Assembly (NCBI GenBank): GCA_029861595.1
Contig: JAOTYY010000014.1
Location: 1-33,734 of the forward strand
Length of the DNA: 33,734 nucleotides
Reading direction: 5' to 3'
Source: Gammaproteobacteria bacterium
Lineage (GTDB): Bacteria > Pseudomonadota > Gammaproteobacteria > JAHELT01
The notes under the pieces are model-generated. The model did no database searches. It was given only the letters and a program-made list of their open reading frames with translations, and was not told where the DNA came from. Within the stretch, counting starts at the first letter, position 1, and the number at the start of each line of letters is the position of its first letter. The position numbers and the translations under genes are program-made. This document shows, piece after piece, positions 1 through 8,863 of this stretch.

Positions 1-632
1 ACTCGCCCATTTACCCACAGTACGTTGGCGGCGTAAGCGTCATCCGCCGCCAGTACAATTCTGCGGTAGTTTGCGAAAGCCGGATGCCCGGCAAATTGAT
101 CTGTCATCAGCAGCGCGTCGTCTGCAACCTGGCTGACGCTGGATTTCAAATGCAGGCCGGCGGCGACTTCCACAGCCGTACAGCAATAGCCGTGGCGGCG
201 CAGTATTGGTGCAAGCTGCTCTGCCCCTGAGAGGTTGGTGCGTTGCGAAACCCCGATGTAAGCATTTGTGCCGATGAGCAGAACGTCCCCGCCATCCATC
301 GTGCCTGGCGCTTCTATGTATGCCAGTTCCCGGTATTGATTCAGTGCAGGTTGCAGGTGCTCCGTTTCACCGCGCCGCTTTGCGGCCCCCGGCCGTGTGA
401 CGATGGCGATGTCAGCGAGCACGACGGCCGCATCCTCGACGAAATACGCGTCCGGGAAACCAGGCAATGGCGGTAACGTCGTTACATGCAGGCCCAGTTT
501 GCGCAATAGGCTTTCGTAGCCTGCATGCTGTGCGAGCATCGTCTCGAGTAGCGGATCACCTAGCCGTGAGGTGGTAAGACCAGCGGCGAAGTCCGCGCCG
601 GGTGTGCGTGTGATCGCTCGCGTGCACAGCAT
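1..632 (-). CDS. N(G),N(G)-dimethylarginine dimethylaminohydrolase (DDAH/amidinotransferase family), 3' end truncated by window edge
   Basis: Reverse-strand translation from ATG at 632: MLCTRAITRTPGADFAAGLTTSRLGDPLLETML...HGYESLLRKLGLHVTTLPPLPGFPDAYFVEDAAVVLADIAIVTRPGA...TMDGGDVLLIGTNAYIGVSQRTNLSGAEQL...GLHLKSSVSQV...AANVLWVNGRV. Open to the window edge, so absent from the ORF track. The expected C-terminal catalytic Cys lies outside the window. Confidence 0.88.
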   Translation of the reverse strand, partial: MLCTRAITRTPGADFAAGLTTSRLGDPLLETMLAQHAGYESLLRKLGLHVTTLPPLPGFPDAYFVEDAAVVLADIAIVTRPGAAKRRGETEHLQPALNQYRELAYIEAPGTMDGGDVLLIGTNAYIGVSQRTNLSGAEQLAPILRRHGYCCTAVEVAAGLHLKSSVSQVADDALLMTDQFAGHPAFANYRRIVLAADDAYAANVLWVNGR

Positions 633-639
633 CGCGGTC

Positions 640-1116
640 TTAGAAGATCCCCGCGTCCAGGCCGGCCGCTACGGTCGTACCCAGTTCCTCGCAATCATCA
701 ATGAAGTGCTCGTCGTAGTCACCTTGCAATACCAGGGCCGCCTGTACCGCCCGCCAACGCAGCCCGGTGGTGATTTTTTCTATCGCGATGCGTGTACCCG
801 TGCCGTCCTTGCCGGCCCGTATGTAGGTTGCATAAGGCAGCCCTTCCGTGCGTTGCAGACAGGGGTAATAAATGCGATCAAAAAAATCCTTCAGAGCACC
901 ACTCATGTAGCCGAAATTCTCGGTGGTGCCCAGTATGATGGCGTGGGCCCGTAAAACGTCGTCGGGCTGAGCCTGCAAAGGGCGCACATGACGAACCTCG
1001 ACGTTGATTATGTCGGGATGGCTGGCACCGCGCAGCACCGCATCGCACAACGCTTGAGTATTAGGCGATGGCGTGTGCGCCACGACCAGCAGATTCCTGC
1101 GACTTGATTCGTGCAC
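640..1116 (-). CDS. Flavodoxin family / NAD(P)H-dependent FMN reductase-like protein
   Basis: 158 aa ORF (GTG start): NLLVVAHTPSPNTQALCDAV...AHAIILGTTENFGYMSGALKDFFDRIYYP, a flavodoxin-like fold signature. Ends 7 nt before the DDAH ATG. Confidence 0.8.
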   Translation of the reverse strand: MHESSRRNLLVVAHTPSPNTQALCDAVLRGASHPDIINVEVRHVRPLQAQPDDVLRAHAIILGTTENFGYMSGALKDFFDRIYYPCLQRTEGLPYATYIRAGKDGTGTRIAIEKITTGLRWRAVQAALVLQGDYDEHFIDDCEELGTTVAAGLDAGIF

Positions 1117-1118
1117 CC

Positions 1119-1147
1119 TTGCCAGTGTCTCCGATTGTTTGTATACC
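1119..1147 (+). promoter_or_regulatory. Candidate sigma70 promoter for putA (TTGCCA-N17-TATACC)
   Basis: TTGCCA at 1119-1124, 17-nt spacer, TATACC at 1142-1147. SD-like GAAGGA at 1166-1171 and ATG at 1178. Confidence 0.5.
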
Positions 1148-1177
1148 GGTGCTCGTCGATAGCACGAAGGATATGTG

Positions 1178-4100
1178 ATGCATTTTACCGAACCGCCAGG
1201 CTATGACGACCCGCTGCGCGATGCGGTTGCCGCGCAGTACCGTGCCGACGAGACAGCTACCGTGAATACCCTCCTGGAACATATCGCGTTGACGCCGCAA
1301 GCGCGGCACCGTATCGCCGTTCAGGCTCACAAGCTGGTCGAGGCTATTCGCGGAGAGCGCCGCGCTCATGGCGGTCTCGACGCATTTCTGCATGAATTCG
1401 ACTTGTCCAGCCGCGAGGGTGTGGTGTTGATGTGCCTCGCCGAAGCGTTGTTGCGAGTGCCGGATGCGGTGACGGCGGACCGCCTGATCAAGGACAAACT
1501 GGGCACGGCCGACTGGGAGGCTCATCTCGGGCACAGTGATTCGCTGTTCGTCAACGCCTCGACCTGGGCGCTGATGCTGACCGGACGCCTGGTGCAGCTG
1601 GATGACGAGGCGCAGCGCGACCTCGGCGGGTTCATGCGGCGCATGGTGGCTCGCAGTGGCGAGCCCGTGATTCGTGCGGCGATCGGGCAAGCAATGCGTA
1701 TTCTGGGTGGTCAATTCGTACTTGCCGAGGACATCGACGGTGCTTTGAATAAGGCACGGATACAAGAGCAAAAAGGTTATTGTTACTCATACGATATGCT
1801 CGGCGAAGCGGCACATACGATGGCCGATGCTCAACGATATCTCGGCGCCTATATGCATGCCATCGAGACCATTGGCCAGACTGCGCATGCCGACCAGGTA
1901 ATGCACAACCCGGAAATCTCTGTGAAACTTTCCGCGCTGCATCCGCGCTACGAATTTGCGAGCATGCAGCGGGTGATGGATGAACTGTTGCCCTGCGTCA
2001 AGCGCCTGGCGCTGGCAGCGAAACGTTGCAATATCGGTTTGACTATTGATGCCGAGGAAGCGGATCGGCTGGATCCTTCGCTGTCGATCCTGGAAGCGTT
2101 GGCCGGCGATACTGAGCTTGCCGATTGGCATGGCTTGGGATTGGCGGTACAGGCTTATCAAAAACGCGCACTTTATGTGGTCGACTGGCTGGCCGGAGTT
2201 GCCCGGCGAACGCGACGCCGATTCATGGTGCGGCTGGTGAAAGGCGCCTACTGGGATGCCGAAATAAAGCGTACTCAGGAACTGGGACTGGCGGACTACC
2301 CGGTTTTCACACGTAAGGCCAACACCGACGTTTCCTACCTCGCATGTGCGCAGAAACTGCTGGCCGATCCGACGGCTTTCTATACCCAATTCGCCACACA
2401 CAATGCGCATACGGCGGCGGCCGTGTCGGTCATGGCCGGCGAAACGCCGTTCGAGTTTCAGTGTCTGCACGGCATGGGCGAGGCGCTGTATGCAAAAATC
2501 GTCGAGGATTCGGAAAAGCCCGTGGCGTGCCGGATCTATGCACCAGTAGGCGAATACAAGGATTTGCTCGCATACCTGGTTCGCCGCTTGTTGGAGAACG
2601 GTGCCAATACCTCGTTTGTCAATCGGCTGGTGGACGAGAAACTTCCCATCGAGGAAATCGTGGCGGATCCGGTGACCAAGGTGCGGCGTGAGACGCGCAC
2701 CCGGCATCCGTCGATACCGTTGCCCGCGGATCTGTACGGTCCTGAGCGGCGCAACTCCAGCGGCATCGATATCAGTGATGCGCACCGTCTGCGGCACCTT
2801 GCGCGCGAGATAAAAAGTATCGGTGCGACATGGCAGGCGCGACCGTTGTTGGAGCACGGCACCGGGCGTGGCGGCAGCGCACGCGACGTGACCAGCCCCG
2901 GCGATCGAACTCGGACCATCGGGCGGGTTATCGAGGCTGGCGAGAGCGACGTTGAGGCGGCTCTGGCAAGCGCGAACGAATTCGCGCCAAGCTGGGATGC
3001 GACAGCCGCCGGGCAACGTGCCGCTGCCTTGAGGATGGGCGCGGATCTGTACGAAGAGCACAGCGCCGAGTTGCTCGCGATCTGTCAAAGTGAAGGCGGC
3101 AAGACATTGAACGACGCCGTTGCCGAAGTGCGCGAGGCGGTGGATTTCCTGCGCTATTATGCCTTGCAGGCCGAGCGCGATTTTGGCGGGCCACAGGTTT
3201 TACCGGGACCGACTGGCGAACGTAACGAAATATCCCTGCATGGCCGTGGTCCGTTTGTGTGCATCAGTCCCTGGAATTTTCCGCTGGCGATTTTCACGGG
3301 CCAGTTATCGGCGGCGCTGGCGGCCGGCAACGTGGTGCTGGCGAAGCCGGCCGAACAGACGCCTTTGCTTGCTGCTTTTGCGGTGGATCTGCTGCACAAA
3401 GCCGGCGTGCCACGCGCGGCGTTGCAGTTGTTGCCTGGGCGCGGCGAGACAGTTGGTGCCGCGCTGGTGCGGGACGTTCGCGTAAGAGGCGTGGCGTTCA
3501 CCGGATCGACTGAAACGGCGCGCATTATTGCGATGGGATTGGCGAAACGCGGCGGGCCTATCGTGCCGCTGATTGCCGAGACCGGCGGACAGAATGCCAT
3601 GTTGGTGGATTCCACGGCGTTGCCGGAACAGGTCGTTCGAGACGTGATAGTTTCCGCGTTTCAAAGTGCCGGGCAACGCTGTTCGGCGCTGCGTGTATTG
3701 TATCTGCAGGACGACACTGCCGATATTGTGATCGAGATGCTTGCCGGTGCCATGCAGGAGCTGGTTACCGGTGATCCGGAGGATCTCGCTACCGACGTGG
3801 GACCGATAATCGACGAGGAAGCCTGCGCGACGCTCGAGCAACACGTTGCACGTATGCGCAGTGCGGCGCATCGTGTGATAAACGCACCGCCTTCCACGGG
3901 TGCTGCCGGCGGGTACTATTTTCCACCTGTCGCGTTGCAGATCGACAGCATCAGTCAACTGCCACGTGAGGTGTTCGGTCCGGTACTGCACATCATCCGC
4001 TATCCGGCCAGCGATTTCGATGCCGTGCTCGATGACATCAATGCCACGGGGTATGGGTTGACGCTGGGTGTGCACAGTCGCATCGACACCACGGTCGAGC

Positions 4101-4324
4101 GTGTGCGTGCCCGGGCGCGGGTGGGTAACCTGTATGCCAACCGCAGTATGATCGGCGCCGTGGTAGGCGTGCAGCCGTTCGGCGGGGAAGGGCTGTCCGG
4201 TACCGGTCCGAAAGCAGGCGGTCCGCGCTACTTGCATCGTTTCGCGACCGAGCGCGCGATATCGACCGACACGACGGCTGCCGGGGGCAATGCGTCGTTG
4301 ATGTCTTTGCAGGACGACGTATGA
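1178..4324 (+). CDS. putA: Bifunctional proline dehydrogenase / L-glutamate-gamma-semialdehyde dehydrogenase PutA, without N-terminal RHH DNA-binding domain
   Basis: ORF opens at GTG 1175 followed directly by ATG 1178. PRODH motifs (EISVKLSALHPRYE, RLVKGAYWDAEIKRTQ, FATHNAHT) and P5CDH motifs (CISPWNFPLAIFTGQ, FTGSTETARII, ETGGQNAMLVDSTALPEQ, SAGQRCSALRVLYLQ). Begins directly with the PutA arm/PRODH region. Confidence 0.97.
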   Translation: MHFTEPPGYDDPLRDAVAAQYRADETATVNTLLEHIALTPQARHRIAVQAHKLVEAIRGERRAHGGLDAFLHEFDLSSREGVVLMCLAEALLRVPDAVTADRLIKDKLGTADWEAHLGHSDSLFVNASTWALMLTGRLVQLDDEAQRDLGGFMRRMVARSGEPVIRAAIGQAMRILGGQFVLAEDIDGALNKARIQEQKGYCYSYDMLGEAAHTMADAQRYLGAYMHAIETIGQTAHADQVMHNPEISVKLSALHPRYEFASMQRVMDELLPCVKRLALAAKRCNIGLTIDAEEADRLDPSLSILEALAGDTELADWHGLGLAVQAYQKRALYVVDWLAGVARRTRRRFMVRLVKGAYWDAEIKRTQELGLADYPVFTRKANTDVSYLACAQKLLADPTAFYTQFATHNAHTAAAVSVMAGETPFEFQCLHGMGEALYAKIVEDSEKPVACRIYAPVGEYKDLLAYLVRRLLENGANTSFVNRLVDEKLPIEEIVADPVTKVRRETRTRHPSIPLPADLYGPERRNSSGIDISDAHRLRHLAREIKSIGATWQARPLLEHGTGRGGSARDVTSPGDRTRTIGRVIEAGESDVEAALASANEFAPSWDATAAGQRAAALRMGADLYEEHSAELLAICQSEGGKTLNDAVAEVREAVDFLRYYALQAERDFGGPQVLPGPTGERNEISLHGRGPFVCISPWNFPLAIFTGQLSAALAAGNVVLAKPAEQTPLLAAFAVDLLHKAGVPRAALQLLPGRGETVGAALVRDVRVRGVAFTGSTETARIIAMGLAKRGGPIVPLIAETGGQNAMLVDSTALPEQVVRDVIVSAFQSAGQRCSALRVLYLQDDTADIVIEMLAGAMQELVTGDPEDLATDVGPIIDEEACATLEQHVARMRSAAHRVINAPPSTGAAGGYYFPPVALQIDSISQLPREVFGPVLHIIRYPASDFDAVLDDINATGYGLTLGVHSRIDTTVERVRARARVGNLYANRSMIGAVVGVQPFGGEGLSGTGPKAGGPRYLHRFATERAISTDTTAAGGNASLMSLQDDV

Positions 4325-4325
4325 A

Positions 4326-4437
4326 CCCTCACCCCCGGCCCCTCTCCCAGGGGGAGAGGGGAGAAAGAGCCCAGCGGTCTCTGTCCCCAAGGGGGAACTT
4401 TGGATGTTGGACTATTCCCTCTCCCCTCTGGGGAGAG
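4326..4437. repeat. Dispersed palindromic intergenic repeat, copy 1
   Basis: CCCTCACCCCCGGCCCCTCTCCCAGGGGGAGAGGGG; hairpin CCCCTCTCCC/GGGAGAGGGG at 4339-4361 and second hairpin CTCTCCCC-TCT-GGGGAGAG at 4419-4437. Same motif at three other loci. Confidence 0.85.
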
Positions 4438-4467
4438 CGCCAGGAAGAGGGGCTAATAAGGCAGGAC

Positions 4468-6087
4468 CTATAACGGTACAACGCCGCCGTAACTCACACC
4501 CGTGAGGTAAGCCATGTCACGGTCCCAGGTTGTGAGATCATCGGGGCACAGCGCGCTCAGTTCGTGGTGACCGCAAGCGCGTGCCATGACCTGCATCAGA
4601 TGTACGGCGGCGCCGAAAAACTTCGCCAGGCGTTGTGCCGAGATATCGATGTCCAGACGCGCGCGCAAATGTGGTTTCTGCGTGGCGATTCCTACCGGGC
4701 AGTTGTTGGTGTGGCACGCACGCATTGCCTGGCAACCAATCGCCTGAATGGCAGCATTGGATACCGCGATACCGTCGGCACCCAGCGCCAGAGCTTTAGC
4801 GAAGTCCGCGGGACTGCGCAGACCGCCGGTAATGATCAACGTCACTGCCGGCCGGCCGCTTTGCTGCAAATGTTTACGCGCTCGTGCCAGCGCCGGGATG
4901 GTCGGCACCGATATGTTGTCGCGAAACAGCAGCGGCGCGGCGCCGGTGCCGCCACCGCGGCCGTCCAGAATAATGTAGTCGACGCCGATTTCCAGCGCCG
5001 CATCGATGTCACGTTCGATGTGTTGCGCTGACAGTTTCACGCCGATCGGGATGCCGCCGGTCTCGTCGCGCACCTGTGCGGCGAACTCACGATAGTCGTC
5101 GAGAGTCTCCCAGTCGGGAAAACGTGGCGGCGATACCGCTGCGGTGCCTGCGGGCAACCCGCGCACCTCGGCGATTTTCCCCTGCACTTTGTGCCCGGGA
5201 AGGTGACCGCCGGTGCCGGTTTTGGCGCCCTGCCCGCATTTGAAATGAAACGCCTGGCATTTTGTCACCTTGTCCATGGAGTAGCCGAATCGTCCCGAGG
5301 CCAGTTCGTAAAAATAACAGCTGTTCGCGGCCTGTTCCTCCGGCAGCATGCCACCTTCTCCGGAGCAAATGCCGGTGCCGGCAAGTTCGGCACCTTTGGC
5401 CAGCGAGATCTTCGCTTCTTCTGACAGCGCACCGAAGCTCATGTCCGAAACCAACAGCGGAATCTCCAGGCGCAAAGGTTTCTGCGCATTGGGACCGATC
5501 ACCAGCTCGGTGGCGACCGGTGCGTCATCCAGCAACGGCAGGCGTTGCAATTGCCCCGTGACGAACTGAATGTCTTCCCAGCGTGGTAACTCACTGCGTG
5601 GTATGCCCATGGCGGTGACGCGGCCGTGATGGCCGACCTTATCCAGGCCGTAGCGAGCCAGCTCTTGCGTATAGCCGGTGTACGGCTCGATCGGTATGCC
5701 GTGCAGATCCACATAGTTTCCGAGATACGCGTCGCGATCGTAGGCTTGTGGATTGCTTCTTTCCCAGGCGGCGATTTCGTCCGCGTCCACCCAGACCGCT
5801 TCGTCTTCGACCCACGCGTTGAACTTGTGCAGTTGTTCGCTGCGGTTATATGAACTGATCCCGCTTTTGTAACCGTAGTCCCAGTTATGCACGCCGCAGA
5901 TCAGATTTTCGCCGCGCACGTAACCATCCGCCAGTAATGCGCCGCGATGCAGGCAACGCCCGTACAGCACCGACACGTCTGTCTCGTCCGCCCACTTGAT
6001 GATGACCAGATCGACGTTCTCGATCAGTGCGTGTGCGGGTCTGGCAGGTTCCAGTGATCCCCAATCGGCGACTTTTTCCTTACGCAC
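4468..6087 (-). CDS. Rieske [2Fe-2S] domain fused to FMN-binding glutamate synthase (GltS/GltB central) domain
   Basis: Rieske ligands CLH-(x15)-CGVH (YGRCLHRGALLADGYVRGENLICGVHNWDYG) followed by the GltS domain (LLVSDMSFGALSEEAKISLAKGAELAGTGICSGEGG...GVKLSAQHIERDIDAALEIGVDYIILDGRGGGTGAAP...CHTNNCPVGIATQKPHLR). Track ORF extends to 6234, but AGGAGGT (6101-6095) 7 nt before GTG 6087 marks the likely start. Confidence 0.9.
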   Translation of the reverse strand: MRKEKVADWGSLEPARPAHALIENVDLVIIKWADETDVSVLYGRCLHRGALLADGYVRGENLICGVHNWDYGYKSGISSYNRSEQLHKFNAWVEDEAVWVDADEIAAWERSNPQAYDRDAYLGNYVDLHGIPIEPYTGYTQELARYGLDKVGHHGRVTAMGIPRSELPRWEDIQFVTGQLQRLPLLDDAPVATELVIGPNAQKPLRLEIPLLVSDMSFGALSEEAKISLAKGAELAGTGICSGEGGMLPEEQAANSCYFYELASGRFGYSMDKVTKCQAFHFKCGQGAKTGTGGHLPGHKVQGKIAEVRGLPAGTAAVSPPRFPDWETLDDYREFAAQVRDETGGIPIGVKLSAQHIERDIDAALEIGVDYIILDGRGGGTGAAPLLFRDNISVPTIPALARARKHLQQSGRPAVTLIITGGLRSPADFAKALALGADGIAVSNAAIQAIGCQAMRACHTNNCPVGIATQKPHLRARLDIDISAQRLAKFFGAAVHLMQVMARACGHHELSALCPDDLTTWDRDMAYLTGVSYGGVVPL

Positions 6088-6163
6088 GGAAATGACCTCC
6101 TCTGCGGTTGCTGTAGGTTTGCTGCATTGCCATTGCCATTGCCATTGCCATTGCCATTGCCAT
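6080..6163 (-). CDS. Hypothetical leader ORF (27 codons, MAMAMAMAMAMAMQQTYSNRRGGHFRA) encoded by the microsatellite and overlapping the start of the Rieske-GltS gene
   Basis: First ATG of the array at 6163-6161; in-frame TAA at 6082-6080; overlaps GTG 6087 by 8 nt. No clear SD of its own, so translation is unproven. Confidence 0.25.
   Translation of the reverse strand: MAMAMAMAMAMAMQQTYSNRRGGHFRA
6095..6101 (-). promoter_or_regulatory. Shine-Dalgarno sequence AGGAGGT for Rieske-GltS
   Basis: AGGAGGT, 7-nt spacer, GTG CGT AAG GAA AAA (VRKEK). Confidence 0.75.
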
Positions 6164-6166
6164 TGC
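6125..6166. repeat. Perfect hexanucleotide microsatellite (CATTGC)x7
   Basis: Seven uninterrupted CATTGC units at 6125-6166. Produces (WQ)7 in the over-extended 588-aa ORF and HCHC in an antisense ORF. Confidence 0.98.
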
Positions 6167-6242
6167 CAACGCTGGCGTTGACCGTTTGCTCTTACTGAGA
6201 ATCGGACGCTCGGGGAGCGATGCGGTGTTTGCACATGATCGG

Positions 6243-6950
<708 letters not shown>

Positions 6951-6958
6951 TTACTGTT

Positions 6959-7159
6959 CTACACGACTTTGCTGAAATCTGTTCCGGGTTTCGGTCCGAC
7001 TACATTTTCCAGATCGAGCGCGCGTAGCAGCCGATCGACCGAGCTCTGGCCATGTTCTTTGTGCACTTCGTGCAGAATCAGCCGTGTCGCGTTACGGTTG
7101 TAGCCGCCGCCCATACTCGTCTGCTCGCAGATCAGCTCTCTCGCCCGCCGCAAGGTCAT
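6959..7159 (-). CDS. Small protein of unknown function (66 aa) between adk and PPi-PFK
   Basis: MTLRRARELICEQTSMGGGYNRNATRLILHEVHKEHGQSSVDRLLRALDLENVVGPKPGTDFSKVV. Starts 12 nt after the PFK stop, in an operon-like position with plausible composition. Confidence 0.65.
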   Translation of the reverse strand: MTLRRARELICEQTSMGGGYNRNATRLILHEVHKEHGQSSVDRLLRALDLENVVGPKPGTDFSKVV

Positions 7160-7171
7160 GGGTTCTACCTG

Positions 7172-8431
7172 TTACAGCTCGAAGGGCCGCAGTTTCGGTT
7201 TCACCCCGATGTTTTTGAGTTGCACATATTGCGGCAGCCCGTCTTTGTACGGCGGGTAGTCCTCACCTTTGATCAGTGGCTCCAGATAGGTCCGACATCT
7301 CGCGGTGATCCCGAATCCCTCCTTGTCGATGAAATTGCGCGGCATCTTTTTCTCCACGTTCGCCACTCTCGCCAGGCGTGTCGCGCCAATGCTCCAGCGA
7401 TAGGGTTTGCTGGATTTGCGTACGATGGTTGGCATCACGGAATTCTTCCCCTGCAACGCGAATTGCACCGCAGCCTTGCCCACGGCATAGGCCTGCTCGA
7501 CGTCGGTTTTCGACGCGACGTGGCGGGCGGCACGCTGCAGATAATCCGCCACCGCCCAGTGGTATTTGTACCCGAGTTCGCGGTTGACCAGCGCCGCGAT
7601 CACGGGTGCGACCCCACCCAGTTGCGCATGGCCAAAAGCATCGCGTGTGCCTACGTCGGATAGAAACTGCCCATCGCGGTTGCGCAGGCCCTCGGACACC
7701 ACAATCGCGCAGTACCCATAGTCATTTACGCTTTTCTCTACTTTAGCGAGAAAACGCTTTTCGTTGAACACCACTTCCGGCAACAGGATGATGTGCGGGG
7801 GATCGCCAGGCTTCTCGGCCGCCAGCCCGCCGGCGGCGGCAATCCAGCCGGCGTGGCGGCCCATGACCTCCATGACGAAAACTTTTGTCGACGTTTTGGC
7901 CATCGAGGCGACGTCGAAGCCGGCCTCGCGGATGGAGACGGCGACGTATTTGGCGACCGAGCCGAAGCCCGGGCAGTTGTCCGTTACCGGCAAGTCGTTG
8001 TCCACGGTCTTGGGGATATGAATTGCCTGAATCGGATAGCCGGTACTGTTCGAAAGTTGCGAGACTTTCAGGCAAGTGTCTGCCGAATCGCCCCCGCCAT
8101 TGTAGAAAAAGAAGCCGATGTTGTGCGCTTTGAATACCTCGATCAGGCGTTCGTACTCATGCCGGCTCTCTTCGAGGCTTTTCAGCTTGTACCGGCACGA
8201 GCCGAAAGCGCCGGACGGAGTATGGCGTAGCGCGGCGATGGCTCGTGCTGATTCGCGGCTGGTGTCGATCAGGTCTTCGCTGAGTGCGCCGATGATGCCG
8301 TTGCGCCCGGCGAATACCTTACCGATGCGGTCCTTGTGCTGGCGCGCGGTTTCGATCACCCCGCAGGCGGTGGCGTTGATTACGGCGGTGACACCGCCTG
8401 ACTGAGCGTAGAACGCGTTAGTTTTGCTCAT
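7172..8431 (-). CDS. pfp: 6-phosphofructokinase, pyrophosphate-dependent type
   Basis: AFYAQSGGVTAVINATACGVIE, FFFYNGGGDSADTCLK, IHIPKTVDNDLPVTDNCPGFGS, VFVMEVMGRHAGWIAAA. GGGDS and PKTVDND fit the PPi-type signature rather than ATP-type GGDGS/PGTIDND. Confidence 0.93.
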   Translation of the reverse strand: MSKTNAFYAQSGGVTAVINATACGVIETARQHKDRIGKVFAGRNGIIGALSEDLIDTSRESARAIAALRHTPSGAFGSCRYKLKSLEESRHEYERLIEVFKAHNIGFFFYNGGGDSADTCLKVSQLSNSTGYPIQAIHIPKTVDNDLPVTDNCPGFGSVAKYVAVSIREAGFDVASMAKTSTKVFVMEVMGRHAGWIAAAGGLAAEKPGDPPHIILLPEVVFNEKRFLAKVEKSVNDYGYCAIVVSEGLRNRDGQFLSDVGTRDAFGHAQLGGVAPVIAALVNRELGYKYHWAVADYLQRAARHVASKTDVEQAYAVGKAAVQFALQGKNSVMPTIVRKSSKPYRWSIGATRLARVANVEKKMPRNFIDKEGFGITARCRTYLEPLIKGEDYPPYKDGLPQYVQLKNIGVKPKLRPFEL

Positions 8432-8433
8432 TT

Positions 8434-8863
8434 TTACTCCGCTGGAATAAAGTCTAATCGCTTGAGATTCAGAACCGGTGCGAACGGACGCCCCTTGTGT
8501 GCGTCAGCCGTCGGGTTGGCGATCGCGATAAGCGCCACTGCGCACACTTCGATGATCTGCCTGGACGCGCAACAACGCGACGGCGCACTCGCTGATGTCG
8601 TCGTATTCGGGGATGCCGGTTCCGTACTGTTGCAGATCCTGATAGAAGAAATTACCGCGAAACCGCCCTCCACGCGTCTTTACGATCACAAAGCTGCATT
8701 CCTCTACCTGCCAGAACAACGCGGGGCTGCTGGTGAGTTCTTCGCTGTGCGGGTCGAGCTTGAGTTCCACGTCGACCGGATGCAACTCGACCTGGTCCCG
8801 GCGTTCGTTACAGGTCGTCTGCACCATCCAGCGCTCCGCACTCGTGATGTCCGCAATAGCCAT
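8434..8863 (-). pseudogene. Small ORF of unknown function apparently split by a frameshift near 8550-8590
   Basis: Frame A (8863-8504) gives MAIADITSAERWMVQTTCNERRDQVELHPVDVELK...GTGIPEYDDISECAVALLRVQ and then low-plausibility sequence. Frame B gives RQIIEVCAVALIAIANPTADAHKGRPFAPVLNLKRLDFIPAE with TAA 2 nt before the pfp ATG. ATG at 8863 overlaps the malic enzyme stop (TGATG). Confidence 0.55.

Noticed and set aside
1787-4390. 433-aa and 361-aa minus-strand ORFs antisense to putA
   Set aside because: Shadow ORFs; putA is unambiguous on the plus strand and the antisense translations are Arg/His-rich with no motifs.
8504-8673. Programmed ribosomal frameshift in the small ORF
   Set aside because: I could not find a convincing slippery heptamer or downstream structure; indel or pseudogene preferred.
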